From the NCBI GenBank assembly GCA_030550395.1, contig JAUQPL010000003.1, positions 124,001 through 188,000 of the forward strand: 64,000 nucleotides of DNA, written 5' to 3'. Positions 1-8,812 of this stretch are shown piece after piece (position 1 is the first letter of the stretch; the number at the start of each line of letters is the position of its first letter). Origin of the DNA: Bacteroidota bacterium (GTDB lineage Bacteria; Bacteroidota; Ignavibacteria; Kapaibacteriales; HRBIN21). The notes under the pieces are model-generated. The model ran no database searches and was not told where the DNA came from. It saw nothing but the letters and a program-made list of their open reading frames with translations. The translations under genes were made by a program, and so were the position numbers.

Positions 1-1
1 T

Positions 2-193
2 CCACAGGTCAAGATTCTCCGCTTTCCCGACGGAGTAATTGCCGAGCTGAAGCGGCAAACTCAGCTTCTGCTCCAGGAATATGCCTCCGCCAATCCGCTT
101 TTCCGAGAGGTCTGGGAGCACCAGCAACGCTTTCTGGAGCGTGCCCGGCGATGGACGGAGCTTTCTGAGTTTTACTACTTGACCATCCGCTGA
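2..193 (+). CDS. TRAP transporter substrate-binding protein, C-terminal fragment (cut by window edge)
   Basis: The frame is open from the first bases and encodes the last 63 residues of a protein, ending ...SEFYYLTIR. The motif pattern (ELKRQTQLLLQEYASANPLF, then a helix ending FLERARRWTELSE) matches the C-terminal helices of DctP-type periplasmic solute receptors of TRAP transporters, which hand an organic acid or similar ligand to the DctQM membrane pair. The DctM and DctQ genes lie next to it but on the opposite strand, and the stop codon lies 19 bp inside dctM. The substrate cannot be told from the fragment. It is too short for the ORF track. The call rests on the fragment plus the adjacent dctQM. 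Confidence 0.72.
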   Translation, partial: PQVKILRFPDGVIAELKRQTQLLLQEYASANPLFREVWEHQQRFLERARRWTELSEFYYLTIR

Positions 194-1458
194 AGCCCGA
201 ACAGTTCGGGCATAGCGACGAGAGCAATGACACACAGAAGCTGTAGAGCAATGAAGGGGACCACTCCTCGGTAAATGTCCAACGTATCTAGCTGCTGGGT
301 TGTGCCTTTGAGATAAAACAGACTGAATCCAAACGGCGGTGTGAGGAAGGAAGTCTGCAAGTTTATCCCAATGAGAACTCCCAACCAAGTGGGATCAAAG
401 CCTGCCTGTAGAAGAGGCGGGGTAACGACGGGCACAACGATGTAGCTGATTTCTATGAAGTCCAGGAACAAGCCCAGCAAGAAGATCAGCCCCATAGTAA
501 AGGTAAGCATGCCCAGCGTTCCTCCAGGCAGGGAGTGCAGGAAGTCGTGTACGGCTTGTTCGCCACCGGTGTAGGAGAAGACCATAGAGAAAGCCGTGGC
601 TCCGATGAGGATAGCAAAGACCATTGCGCTGATGCGGGTTGTCTCGCGAGCCGCTTCCCAGAGCAGCTTCCAGGAGAAGCGGCGATAGAGGAAGGCTAAT
701 CCAACACTGCCCAATGCCCCGACACTGGCGGACTCCGTCGGGGTTGCAACTCCGGTGAAGATAGAGCCCAAAACCAGCACGATCAGAAGCAGCGGGGGAG
801 CAATTGCCCGTATAACCTCCCTCCAGGCTGGTGTCTGCTCTACAGGAAGTGGAGGAAGCCAGCTGGGCTTGATGAAGCCCAGAATAACAGTCCAGACAAT
901 GTAGAGCAATGCCAATGCAAGTCCAGGCAAAAGAGCCGCACGGAAGAGTTCACCGACGGATACTTGTAAGACCTCTCCCAGTACAATGAGGACGACGGAG
1001 GGAGGGATAATCTGCCCCAGAGTTCCTGCGGCACAGATAATACCTGCCGCAAAGCGACGGTTGTAGCCATACTTGAGCATAACCGGCAGGGCAATAAGGC
1101 TCATGGCGACTACTGTTGCCCCGACAATACCGGTGGAAGCAGCTAAAATTGCCCCGACAATAACCGTCCCAATTGCAATGCCACCGCGCAAACGGCCGAA
1201 GAGCATGCCAATAGTTTCCAAAAGTGTCTCTGCCAGACCGGAGCGCTGCAGAATCATTCCCATAAAGACAAACAATGGTACCGCCATGAGCGGGACGTTC
1301 GTCATGATAGCGTAAATGCGCTCCGGCATCATGGCGAAGAGTTCCAACTGTCCCGTCACAGCAGCAAAGCCCATAGCGACGGCAGCAAAGGTGAATGCAA
1401 CCGGGTAGCCGAGCATCAATAACACGAATGCCGCTACGAAGAGCGCAATTCCTATCAT
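175..1458 (-). CDS. dctM: TRAP transporter large permease subunit DctM
   Basis: This is a 427-residue, almost wholly hydrophobic protein with about 12 predicted membrane segments, the usual DctM length. The central stretch GTLGQIIPPS (about residues 145-154), after a glycine/alanine-rich helix, is typical of the DctM/ion-transporter-superfamily fold. DctM is the sodium-coupled translocation channel of tripartite ATP-independent periplasmic transporters, working with DctQ and a periplasmic DctP receptor. Its ATG overlaps the dctQ stop by 4 bp, so the two are translationally coupled. Its 3' end overlaps the convergent dctP-like gene by 19 bp. The transported solute is unknown. Confidence 0.93.
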   Translation of the reverse strand: MIGIALFVAAFVLLMLGYPVAFTFAAVAMGFAAVTGQLELFAMMPERIYAIMTNVPLMAVPLFVFMGMILQRSGLAETLLETIGMLFGRLRGGIAIGTVIVGAILAASTGIVGATVVAMSLIALPVMLKYGYNRRFAAGIICAAGTLGQIIPPSVVLIVLGEVLQVSVGELFRAALLPGLALALLYIVWTVILGFIKPSWLPPLPVEQTPAWREVIRAIAPPLLLIVLVLGSIFTGVATPTESASVGALGSVGLAFLYRRFSWKLLWEAARETTRISAMVFAILIGATAFSMVFSYTGGEQAVHDFLHSLPGGTLGMLTFTMGLIFLLGLFLDFIEISYIVVPVVTPPLLQAGFDPTWLGVLIGINLQTSFLTPPFGFSLFYLKGTTQQLDTLDIYRGVVPFIALQLLCVIALVAMPELFGLQRMVK

Positions 1459-1985
1459 AACCCGCCCTCTTTCCGGCCGGAATCCTCGTCAAGATTGCTC
1501 AGCCAGCGCCAGAGAAGCCCTATGGCCGCGAGTACTAACAGAAAAAAGCTGAGGGGCAAAACTGCCTTGAAAACAAAAAGTGCAGGAAGTCCGCCCGGAT
1601 TCGGGGAGGCTTCCCGGATGGAAAAAGAATATGCTACGAAGTCGTACGAGGCCCAGATGACCAAACCGGCAAATGGGAGAAGGAAGAAAAAGGTGCCTCC
1701 TACGTTAACCCACCGCTGCCATGAAGTGGGGAAACGGGCGTAGAAGGTGTCTATCCGCACATGCCGGTCTATCCATAGTGCTGGCGCCATCGCTAAGAGG
1801 AAACCGAAAGCGTGGAAGTACCACTGAAGTTCTTGGACTGCCATGGCACTCATACCAAAGACATAGCGCAGGAGGACGTTGACGAAGACCAATATTGCTA
1901 ATCCCATTGTCAAAGCTGTAGCAATGCCCTCAACCACCCGGAGGAAGCGCTCAATTTGCCGAGGAACCCATAGCATTCGGCGCAT
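1455..1985 (-). CDS. dctQ: TRAP transporter small permease subunit DctQ
   Basis: This 176-residue protein has four predicted transmembrane helices, as in the DctQ family. It carries the characteristic region ...QELQWYFHAFGFLLAMAPAL (about residues 41-60) followed by the HVRIDTFYARF motif, a hallmark of small TRAP subunits. It forms the membrane complex with DctM, whose start it overlaps by 4 bp. A TAATTTCG box 30 bp upstream of the ATG is a plausible promoter. The binding-protein gene is not upstream as usual but convergent with dctM. Confidence 0.9.
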   Translation of the reverse strand: MRRMLWVPRQIERFLRVVEGIATALTMGLAILVFVNVLLRYVFGMSAMAVQELQWYFHAFGFLLAMAPALWIDRHVRIDTFYARFPTSWQRWVNVGGTFFFLLPFAGLVIWASYDFVAYSFSIREASPNPGGLPALFVFKAVLPLSFFLLVLAAIGLLWRWLSNLDEDSGRKEGGL

Positions 1986-2014
1986 ATACAGCAGAGGGCA
2001 TGTTCGACTTGTTG

Positions 2015-2022
2015 CGAAATTA
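2015..2022 (-). promoter_or_regulatory. Putative Bacteroidota-type -7 box (TAATTTCG) for dctQM
   Basis: On the minus strand TAATTTCG lies 29 nt from the dctQ ATG. It resembles the TAnnTTTG -7 element of Bacteroidota sigma-70 promoters with one change, and the same variant occurs before accC. No convincing -33 element is seen. It shares the short divergent region with the cyclase promoter. Confidence 0.45.
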
Positions 2023-2049
2023 CTCGAAGAAGAGATGCTTTGGGGAAGC

Positions 2050-2057
2050 TAATTTTG
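2050..2057 (+). promoter_or_regulatory. Putative Bacteroidota-type -7 box (TAATTTTG) for the cyclase-family gene
   Basis: This is an exact TAnnTTTG match ending 28 nt before the ATG at 2086, the same distance seen before lexA and dapA. It would sit only 4 nt from the TTG used by the ORF track at 2062, which argues for the downstream ATG as the true start. Confidence 0.5.
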
Positions 2058-2085
2058 CCGCTTGTCCCGCAACATTGGAATAGCT

Positions 2086-2850
2086 ATGCGCCTGTGGGTT
2101 GAGTTGCCATCCCGACGGGTACTCATTGATGCTAGTCGTCCCATAGATTTGGCATTTCCTATCACTGACGCAGCTGAAGCTCCACGGGCGTTTGGTTTGC
2201 CTAATCCCCGCATACAGCCTGTGCGCTCTGGTAGCTTTATTGGAGCCGTCTCCGAGGGGGGTAGTTGTAACTGCGATGTTATTATGCTCGTCCCGCACGG
2301 GAATGGAACCCATACTGAGTGCATAGGGCATATCATGCTGGGGCGTTTGCCGATTTACCACTGCTTGCGGCGCTACTTGTTCTGGGCGCAGTTGGTAACA
2401 GTGGAGCCAGTGCGGCTTGCTACAGGCGATGCCGTCATTACGGCAGCCCAGCTTCAGTCGGTCCTCCTCCAGCCACCGCCGGAAGCGCTCATTGTCCGTA
2501 CGCCCCTCTCCGATGGGCGTCCACGGGACTTTTCCGGGACGAATCCACCGTACTTTACCCCGGAGGCAATGGAATTGATAGCCCACCAGGCGATTCTCCA
2601 TCTCCTCACAGACCTGCCTTCCCTGGACCGGGAGGAGGATGGGGGCGAACTCCAAGCCCATCGGGCATTCTGGCAGTATCCTCATGCTCCTCGCATGGAA
2701 GCCACTGTAACGGAGATGCTCTCAATTCCGCCGGCTCTCCCCGATGGAGAGTATCTGCTGCAGTTCCATATTCTGAATCTCCACAGTGATGCCAGCCCCA
2801 GTAAACCCGTGCTTTATGCTCCACTGGCTGAAGAGCACTATCCGGGATGA
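2086..2850 (+). CDS. Cyclase-family metal-dependent hydrolase (kynurenine formamidase-like)
   Basis: The protein has about 254 residues and belongs to the cyclase family (PF04199; kynurenine formamidase, isatin hydrolase). The metal-binding signature HGNGTHTE appears near residue 87, and a second conserved acidic stretch SLDREEDGG appears near residue 200. Family members use Mn or Zn to hydrolyse amide or cyclic substrates. No kynurenine pathway gene is adjacent, so the substrate is open. The ORF track starts at a TTG (2062). I prefer ATG 2086 because a TAATTTTG promoter box ends only 4 nt before the TTG and the protein core begins at MRLWVELPS. It is divergent from dctQ and followed 123 bp later by pyrG. 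Confidence 0.82.
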   Translation: MRLWVELPSRRVLIDASRPIDLAFPITDAAEAPRAFGLPNPRIQPVRSGSFIGAVSEGGSCNCDVIMLVPHGNGTHTECIGHIMLGRLPIYHCLRRYLFWAQLVTVEPVRLATGDAVITAAQLQSVLLQPPPEALIVRTPLSDGRPRDFSGTNPPYFTPEAMELIAHQAILHLLTDLPSLDREEDGGELQAHRAFWQYPHAPRMEATVTEMLSIPPALPDGEYLLQFHILNLHSDASPSKPVLYAPLAEEHYPG

Positions 2851-2874
2851 GCTCTCGATGTTGGGGCTTTTCTC

Positions 2875-2882
2875 TAAGTTTG
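2875..2882 (+). promoter_or_regulatory. Putative -7 box (TAAGTTTG) upstream of pyrG
   Basis: This is an exact TAnnTTTG match in the 123-bp gap between the cyclase gene and pyrG. It would give a leader of about 85 nt, longer than for the other boxes in this window, so the assignment is less secure. Confidence 0.35.
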
Positions 2883-2973
2883 GGTTTGTTCCATTTCCTC
2901 TGGCTTCTGTTGTTTGTTTTCCGGCCAATAGACGGCGGAGATAGCACAGGCAGAACACAACTGAGGCGGTGCG

Positions 2974-4614
2974 ATGCCGATGACGAAATACATCTTTATC
3001 ACCGGCGGTGTTCTCTCCTCCTTAGGGAAGGGAATTGCGGCGGCTTCGCTGGGGTTATTGCTCAAACTCCGAGGTTTCCACGTCACGGCACTCAAGTTTG
3101 ACCCCTACATCAACGTGGACCCCGGAACTATGAATCCCTACCAACATGGCGAAGTCTATGTCACAGACGATGGGGCTGAGACGGATTTGGATTTGGGACA
3201 CTACGAGCGCTTTATGGGTATTACGACATCGCGATTGAACAATACCACTACTGGGCAGGTCTACTACGAAGTCATTCAGCGTGAGAGGAAAGGGTACTAT
3301 TTGGGGAAGACCGTGCAGGTCATACCTCACATTACCGACGAGATCAAGCGCCGTATGACTGTCTTTGACGGACAATATGACATCGTGCTCGTTGAGATCG
3401 GAGGGACAGTGGGCGACATTGAATCGCTTCCATTCTTAGAAGCAGCCCGCCAACTGTGTTTGGAGCGTGGGTCGCAGAATACGCTCAATATTCACTTGAC
3501 CTATGTGCCGTACATCCGCTCGGCAGGGGAGCTCAAGACCAAGCCGACCCAACACTCGGTCAAGGCGCTGATGGAATCGGGGATTCGCCCGGATATCCTC
3601 CTCTGCCGTACGGAGCAACGATTGAGCCGGGAAATCCGCACCAAGATTGCTCTCTTCTGCAATGTGGATGAGGAATCCGTAATTGAGGCCCTGGACGTGG
3701 AGACAATCTATGAAGTGCCCTTGATGTTTGCCCGGCGAGGGCTGGATACCATTGTGTTGCGGAAGCTCGGGCTTCAGGGAAAGCCACTCCGGCTGGAGCG
3801 GTGGAGCCGCTTCGTGCAACGGATAAAGAATCCACGCTATGCCGTCACTATTGCCTTTGTGGGCAAGTACACGCAGTATCGGGATTCCTACAAAAGCATC
3901 CTGGAGGCACTCATACATGCAGGAGCCATTGTGAATGCTCGGGTTAACCTGCGTTGGATTAACGCTGAGGAGTTGTCGTTGAATGGGACGCTGGATGACC
4001 CATTTGAGGGAGTAGATGGGATTTTGGTGGCTCCTGGTTTTGGAGCGCGCGGGGTAGAGGGGAAGATTTCTGCTGCCGGTTACGCTCGTCGCCACAACAT
4101 CCCGTATTTCGGAATCTGCCTGGGGATGCAGTGTGCGGTCATTGAATTTGCTCGCAATGTCTGTGGCTGGAAAGATGCCCATTCTGCGGAGTTTGCTCGT
4201 ACGGCACATAACGTCATTGATCTGCTGCCGGAGCAACGCAAGGTCAAGCAGAAAGGGGGAACAATGCGCTTGGGTGCCTACCCGTGTGTCATCCGTAAAG
4301 GAACAAAGGCGTGGCAGGCGTATGGGCGAGAGCTTATCTATGAGCGACATCGCCATCGCTATGAGGTCAATCCAGAATTCCTCCCTGTGCTACAGCAACA
4401 TAGTCTCGTTGTGAGTGGGGCATCACCGGATGGACGTCTGGTGGAAATTATTGAGCTGGCCTCACATCCCTGGTTCGTTGGGGTCCAATTCCATCCTGAG
4501 TTTAAGTCCCGGGTCCCGGAAGGACATCCGCTCTTTATTCACTTCCTGCGGGCGGCTCTCCGCTATCGCCAGCAGCGGCAGATGGTCTCGGTGGAAACAC
4601 TGCCGACAGAATGA
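2974..4614 (+). CDS. pyrG: CTP synthase
   Basis: This 546-residue protein has the two-domain layout and length of CTP synthase, which aminates UTP to CTP using ATP and glutamine. The N-terminal amidoligase domain starts [17 protein letters not shown] with the nucleotide-binding loop. The C-terminal class I glutamine amidotransferase domain carries the nucleophile Cys in GICLGMQCA (about residue 381) and the His/Glu of the catalytic triad in QFHPEF (about residue 505). ATGs at codons 1 and 3 are both possible starts. The stop overlaps the next gene by 4 bp (ATGA), implying translational coupling with the GlmU-like gene. Confidence 0.97.
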   Translation: MPMTKYIFITGGVLSSLGKGIAAASLGLLLKLRGFHVTALKFDPYINVDPGTMNPYQHGEVYVTDDGAETDLDLGHYERFMGITTSRLNNTTTGQVYYEVIQRERKGYYLGKTVQVIPHITDEIKRRMTVFDGQYDIVLVEIGGTVGDIESLPFLEAARQLCLERGSQNTLNIHLTYVPYIRSAGELKTKPTQHSVKALMESGIRPDILLCRTEQRLSREIRTKIALFCNVDEESVIEALDVETIYEVPLMFARRGLDTIVLRKLGLQGKPLRLERWSRFVQRIKNPRYAVTIAFVGKYTQYRDSYKSILEALIHAGAIVNARVNLRWINAEELSLNGTLDDPFEGVDGILVAPGFGARGVEGKISAAGYARRHNIPYFGICLGMQCAVIEFARNVCGWKDAHSAEFARTAHNVIDLLPEQRKVKQKGGTMRLGAYPCVIRKGTKAWQAYGRELIYERHRHRYEVNPEFLPVLQQHSLVVSGASPDGRLVEIIELASHPWFVGVQFHPEFKSRVPEGHPLFIHFLRAALRYRQQRQMVSVETLPTE

Positions 4615-5897
4615 ATCCTCAGACGCTGGTTGTGGCAGAGTTGTCAGGGGTGGAGGGATTCTACCCTTTTGACCGTCTCCATTGTGTGTGGGAGGTGCGA
4701 TGGGGACCTTGGTCGCTACTCCAGTGGTGGAGACGGCGTTTCCCGGAAACATCCATTGTGGGTGCAGTATCTCCGGAGCGCCGGCAGTGGTACTATTCCT
4801 TTCTCAAGCGATTCCCCGAGAGTTGTAGTGCAGAAGTCCGGTTGCCGGCGCTGGTGGTAGACGCCCGGCTTGTTCCGAAATCTCATACTGTGGGTGTGCT
4901 TCAGCAAGTGTGGGAACGTAGCGTTACGGAGAGGACGATTCTTGCACTCTACAGCGAGGGTGAACTAGCGGCCCTTATTCTCCCGACGGCTTCGTTACCG
5001 CCGGAGCTTCTGACATTGGAACAGGGCATATGGACGGAGGAATGCGCGGCTTTTAGCTCCGAGCTTCCACGGGTGGAGTCGTTTGTTCCTCGGCTGCGCT
5101 TTCTCTGGGAGGCTGTCACGATGCTTGGCGAGGCTTTCGCTGAGGTAGAAGCGGTACTGACCACGGGGGTAGAGCCCAGGATGTGGCAGCAACGGGGTGT
5201 CTGGATCCTTGCTCCAGAACGGGTCCAGATTGCTCCGACGGCGGACCTGGCTCCGGGTGTGGTCCTGGATGCTCGCAGTGGACCGGTGTTTATAGACGAG
5301 GGAGCTATTATTCAACCGGGTGCTGTACTGCTGGGGCCATGTGCCATTGGAGTCAATGCCCTTGTGCGAGCTCATGCCACAATTGGCGGCTATACAGTGG
5401 TGGGAGAAGGGTGCCGTATTGGCGGGGAAGTCGCCCACAGTGTCTTCCATGCCTACGCTAATAAGCAGCACGAGGGCTTTGTGGGGCACTCGTATGTTGG
5501 AGAATGGGTCAATCTCGGAGCTGGGACGACGACCTCGAACCTGAAAAATACATATGGAACGGTGCGCCTGCATTTGCCCTGGGGTGAAGTGGATACAGGT
5601 GCGCAGTTCCTAGGTACACTATGCGGCGATCACACGAAAACAGCAATTGGGACATACCTTCGTACGGGTGCTGTGATAGGAATCAGCGTGAACCTACTGG
5701 CTGGCGGGATGGAAGCGCGGTTTGTTCCTTCCTTTTCGTGGGGGCATGCCGCCCAACCTCAGCCGTATCAGGTAGGGAAAGCCCTTGAGGTTGCCCGCCG
5801 AGTTATGGCGCGGCGCGGTAGGGAACTGTTGCCAGAGGAGGAATGGCTACTCCGTGCTGAGTATGAGCGCGTGTGGGGTGTTCCACGGCAGAATTAG
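4611..5897 (+). CDS. Alternative GlmU-type sugar nucleotidyltransferase/acetyltransferase
   Basis: This 428-residue protein has a poorly conserved N-terminal half and a C-terminal left-handed beta-helix of hexapeptide repeats (about residues 200-390). The segments [22 protein letters not shown] and FVPSFSWG are diagnostic of the Bacteroidota/Chlorobiota GlmU-like family (TIGR03991 type). That family is thought to replace classical GlmU in making UDP-GlcNAc, the precursor used by MurA. The classical nucleotidyltransferase glycine loop is absent, as is usual for the family. It is coupled to pyrG by a 4-bp overlap and followed 7 bp later by the MBL-rhodanese gene. Start at the ATGA overlap. Confidence 0.85.
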   Translation: MNPQTLVVAELSGVEGFYPFDRLHCVWEVRWGPWSLLQWWRRRFPETSIVGAVSPERRQWYYSFLKRFPESCSAEVRLPALVVDARLVPKSHTVGVLQQVWERSVTERTILALYSEGELAALILPTASLPPELLTLEQGIWTEECAAFSSELPRVESFVPRLRFLWEAVTMLGEAFAEVEAVLTTGVEPRMWQQRGVWILAPERVQIAPTADLAPGVVLDARSGPVFIDEGAIIQPGAVLLGPCAIGVNALVRAHATIGGYTVVGEGCRIGGEVAHSVFHAYANKQHEGFVGHSYVGEWVNLGAGTTTSNLKNTYGTVRLHLPWGEVDTGAQFLGTLCGDHTKTAIGTYLRTGAVIGISVNLLAGGMEARFVPSFSWGHAAQPQPYQVGKALEVARRVMARRGRELLPEEEWLLRAEYERVWGVPRQN

Positions 5898-5904
5898 GTA
5901 GGAG

Positions 5905-7314
5905 ATGTTCTTCCGCCTTCTCTACTATGAGGTGTTAGCACAAGCTTCGTATGTGGTCGCCTGCGAGACAACGGGCGAAGCACTCGTTGTGGACCCGACA
6001 CGGGACGTGGATCGCTATATTGAGCTTGCCCATCGCCATGGGTTTCGGATAAGCGCTGTAACGGAGACGCACATTCATGCGGATTTCCTTTCAGGAACTC
6101 GCCAGTTAGCACACCAGACCGGTGCAACTGTCTATCTTTCAGGGGCAGGAACACCGGAATGGCAGTATAGCTGGGCATCGGAAGGAGCCATTCTCCTCCA
6201 CAATGGAGATGCTTTCCGGGTGGGGAATATGCTACTGACAGCCCTGCACACGCCGGGGCATACGCCGGAACATCTCTGTTTTGCGGTCACCGATCGCGGA
6301 CGAGGTGCAACCTATCCAATCGGCGTCTTTACCGGTGACTTTCTCTTTGTTGGAGATGTGGGACGCCCTGATTTACTGGAGAGTGCCGTAGGCGAGCAGG
6401 GAAAAGCGCAAGAGGCTGCCCATCAACTTTTTGAATCCTTGCAAATCCTGGAAACCTTCCCAGAGTTTGTCCAAGTCTGGCCTGGACATGGTGCAGGCAG
6501 TGCATGTGGCAAGGCTTTAGGGGCAATCCCGCAGTCTACCATTGGGTACGAACGACGCTACAACCCGGCGCTCCAGCTGCTTGCGGATCGGGAGCGCTTT
6601 ATTGCCTTTGTCCTTTCGGGACAGCCAGAGCCACCTCTGTATTTTGCTCGGATGAAGCGCCTGAACCGGGCAGGCCCTCCGTTGTTGGACAATTCACCGC
6701 AGCTACACCGGATGACGCCTCGTGAGCTTTACTCCTCTCAAGAGGAGCTCTGGATTGTGGATACCCGTCCATGGGAGCTCTTCCACCGCGCCCATTGGGA
6801 AGGGGCGCTTTTTGCTCCATTGACTCGGGCATTTCCGACGGTGGTAGCCTCATATGTCCCAGAAGGGGCTCCTATTGTGCTGATTATCTCCGAGGATGCT
6901 CTGCCTGAGGCGATTCGTCAGTTGATTCGTGTTGGAGTGGACTCTGTTGTTGGATTCGTGCGTCCCGAGGAAGTGGAGCAGTCGGGGATACCAGTGGTGC
7001 AGATTCCGAATGTAACGTTTGATGAACTGGCGGTGCTGTGGCGGCGTGAGCGGATAGCGCTGGTTGATGTACGGAACCACGATGAGTATAGAGCTGGTCA
7101 TATCCCAGGAGCCCTCCACGCACCGTATGTGCGGTTACCGGAGTACGTCAAGAGCTTGCCGCGGGAAGCGGAAGTAGTGGTATACTGTCAATCGGGGGAA
7201 CGTTCAGCGTACGCTGCGGCATTCTTACAGCGAGGAGGCTTTCGGGTGCGACTCTATCCCGGCGGCATGAGTGAATGGCTACGCCGTGGTGGGGAGGTTG
7301 AGCGCATTGGGTAG
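5905..7314 (+). CDS. MBL-fold hydrolase fused to two rhodanese domains (persulfide dioxygenase-like)
   Basis: The 469-residue protein starts with a metallo-beta-lactamase domain (about residues 1-250) carrying the metal motifs THIHADFLSG, HTPGHTPEH and GDVGRPDL, the signature of persulfide dioxygenase/ETHE1-like enzymes. Two rhodanese modules follow. The first (about 265-360) lacks the catalytic cysteine loop. The second (about 365-465) has an intact CQSGER loop (Cys about 427). This suggests sulfane-sulfur transfer followed by oxidation of the glutathione or other thiol persulfide in the cytoplasm. No sulfur operon is nearby. The 3' end overlaps convergent rsmH by 36 bp. Confidence 0.88.
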   Translation: MFFRLLYYEVLAQASYVVACETTGEALVVDPTRDVDRYIELAHRHGFRISAVTETHIHADFLSGTRQLAHQTGATVYLSGAGTPEWQYSWASEGAILLHNGDAFRVGNMLLTALHTPGHTPEHLCFAVTDRGRGATYPIGVFTGDFLFVGDVGRPDLLESAVGEQGKAQEAAHQLFESLQILETFPEFVQVWPGHGAGSACGKALGAIPQSTIGYERRYNPALQLLADRERFIAFVLSGQPEPPLYFARMKRLNRAGPPLLDNSPQLHRMTPRELYSSQEELWIVDTRPWELFHRAHWEGALFAPLTRAFPTVVASYVPEGAPIVLIISEDALPEAIRQLIRVGVDSVVGFVRPEEVEQSGIPVVQIPNVTFDELAVLWRRERIALVDVRNHDEYRAGHIPGALHAPYVRLPEYVKSLPREAEVVVYCQSGERSAYAAAFLQRGGFRVRLYPGGMSEWLRRGGEVERIG

Positions 7315-8223
7315 TCGTTCAGCAGCTCGGAGTCGGGCGCTGCGGGCACGGGGGTTGCGATGAATTTCGTCTGCAGAGGGGCGCACAGGCTTGCGGGTCA
7401 GTAGACGGAAGAGTGGCATACGGTTTGTTGAATGCTTCTGTAGGAATTCTTTGACAAGCCGGTCCTCAAGGGAATGGTAGCATAGGACGACCAATCGTCC
7501 TCCAGGTGCTAAGAGGTCGGGAGAGCAGGCGAGAGTATCCCGGAGAGCCCCGAGTTCATCATTGACGGCGATGCGGAGGGCTTGGAAGATACGGGCTAAC
7601 GTCTTCCGGCGGTGGGGGGGAGGAATGACCTCCTCCACCACCGCCCGAAGATCGGCTGTAGTGCGCAAGGGAGCACTCCGCCGGCGCTGCACAATCCGAC
7701 GGGCTAATGCCCTTGCGCGGGGCTCTTCGCCGTAGCGGCGAAAGAGCGACGCGAGCTCTTCCTCCGATGCTGCAGCCAGCAGGGCTTCCGCCGTCTGCGG
7801 GCTATCGGGTCCGAAGCGCATGTCCAATGGAGCCCGCGCTCGGAAGGTAAACCCCCGCGCAGGGGTGTCTACCTGATGCCACGATAGCCCCAGATCGAGG
7901 AGGAAGCCCTGCACCTTCCCCCGTATATCGCGCAATAACTCGCAAGCCTGCCGGAAGTTCGCCTGCAGGAGGCGGAGTCTCCCCTGCTGAATTGCCTCAG
8001 CGAAACGGTGCCGGCAGTAAGTAATGGCATCGGGATCTCTGTCCATCCCGATGATATATCCTCCCTGCTGCAGGCGCTCTAATAGCGCCGCAGTATGACC
8101 TCCTCCACCAATGGTGCCGTCCACGTATATCCCGTCTGGAGTGGTATACCAAAACTCAACGACCTTTTCTACCATAACGGGAACGTGGTACGGCTGTGAG
8201 CCGTTGGAGTAAGTGCGCTTCAT
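7279..8223 (-). CDS. rsmH: 16S rRNA (cytosine-1402-N4)-methyltransferase RsmH
   Basis: This 314-residue protein has the RsmH (MraW) hallmarks: YHVPVMVEKVVEFW at the N-terminus, the SAM-binding stretch DGTIGGGGHT near residue 37, LDLGLSWHQVD, and RGFTFRARAPLDMRF. It methylates C1402 of 16S rRNA in the 30S decoding centre. The start overlaps the mraZ stop by 4 bp, so the mraZ-rsmH pair of the division/cell-wall cluster is kept. The rest of that cluster (ftsL, ftsI, murE and so on) does not follow. The 3' end instead overlaps the convergent MBL gene by 36 bp. Confidence 0.96.
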   Translation of the reverse strand: MKRTYSNGSQPYHVPVMVEKVVEFWYTTPDGIYVDGTIGGGGHTAALLERLQQGGYIIGMDRDPDAITYCRHRFAEAIQQGRLRLLQANFRQACELLRDIRGKVQGFLLDLGLSWHQVDTPARGFTFRARAPLDMRFGPDSPQTAEALLAAASEEELASLFRRYGEEPRARALARRIVQRRRSAPLRTTADLRAVVEEVIPPPHRRKTLARIFQALRIAVNDELGALRDTLACSPDLLAPGGRLVVLCYHSLEDRLVKEFLQKHSTNRMPLFRLLTRKPVRPSADEIHRNPRARSARLRAAERLPNALNLPTTA

Positions 8224-8666
8224 GGCGATCGCATTACGTGAGCAGCAACTTCCTCATACGAGCGAGCAAATCCTGCCAAGTAGCGCTCAAATTCTTCAGG
8301 AGCCCAAAACTCTATGTGGTCAACCACGCCAACGATGGTGACCTTGGAATCGATACCAGCGAACTCCAAATGGCGGCGTGGAAGCATAATGCGTTGCTGG
8401 GCATCAAGCTGAACTTCCTCGCTCCATGCCAGGATCATTCGCAGGAAGAAACGCTCTTGCTCATCGTACTGATTGAGTCGGGAAAAACGTTCTTCGTACT
8501 TACGCCACTCATCCAGAGGGTAGGCCACAATGCACCGGTCAACTCCACGGGTAACGACAAATGTATCCTGTGCCTCTGGGGAAAGGCTGCGCCGCATCTT
8601 CGCTGGGATGTTGACCCGTCCCTTGCTATCCAGTGAGTAGGTCTCCTGTCCCTTGAAGAATGCCAC
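8220..8666 (-). CDS. mraZ: MraZ transcriptional regulator
   Basis: The protein has two MraZ/AbrB-like swapped-hairpin repeats. The first contains YSLDSKGRVNIPAKMR and the second contains EVQLDAQQRIMLPRRH. MraZ binds repeated TGGG-type boxes upstream of its own gene and represses the division/cell-wall operon. The ORF track begins at GTG 8696 (158 aa). I prefer the internal GTG at 8666, giving MAFFKGQETYSLD and 148 aa, which matches the family length and places the conserved core at the usual distance from the start. The operator boxes would then lie in the leader/promoter. It overlaps rsmH by 4 bp and is divergent from lexA. Confidence 0.93.
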   Translation of the reverse strand: MAFFKGQETYSLDSKGRVNIPAKMRRSLSPEAQDTFVVTRGVDRCIVAYPLDEWRKYEERFSRLNQYDEQERFFLRMILAWSEEVQLDAQQRIMLPRRHLEFAGIDSKVTIVGVVDHIEFWAPEEFERYLAGFARSYEEVAAHVMRSP

Positions 8667-8698
8667 GGCACTACTCTGAATTGTTGCTCTTACCACGG

Positions 8699-8725
8699 GT
8701 GGGAGTATCTCCCACTTTCTCCCAC
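8699..8725 (-). promoter_or_regulatory. Candidate MraZ operator (repeated GTGGGAG boxes)
   Basis: On the minus strand GTGGGAG occurs twice at exactly 10-bp spacing (plus-strand CTCCCAC at 8709-8715 and 8719-8725). An inverted copy at 8699-8705 makes GTGGGAG-TAT-CTCCCAC a perfect palindrome. MraZ is known to bind direct repeats of TGGGN with short spacers in front of its own gene. The helical-turn spacing and position fit autoregulation. Confidence 0.68.
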
Positions 8726-8812
8726 CGTAGCGAGCGCGAAAAACGGAAGCAGCCCAATTCAGTCATTTTCAAAGTCTACTTTGTCGGGTTGTAGGGGATA
8801 GCATAGTTCAGG

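Noticed and set aside
2847-3101. 84-aa ORF overlapping the cyclase stop by ATGA and entering pyrG
   Set aside because: It has a hydrophobic start but then overlaps pyrG by 128 bp in another frame. The remainder is a shadow of pyrG.
3436-4356. 306-aa minus-strand ORF opposite pyrG
   Set aside because: It lies wholly within a highly conserved gene and has no recognisable protein features.
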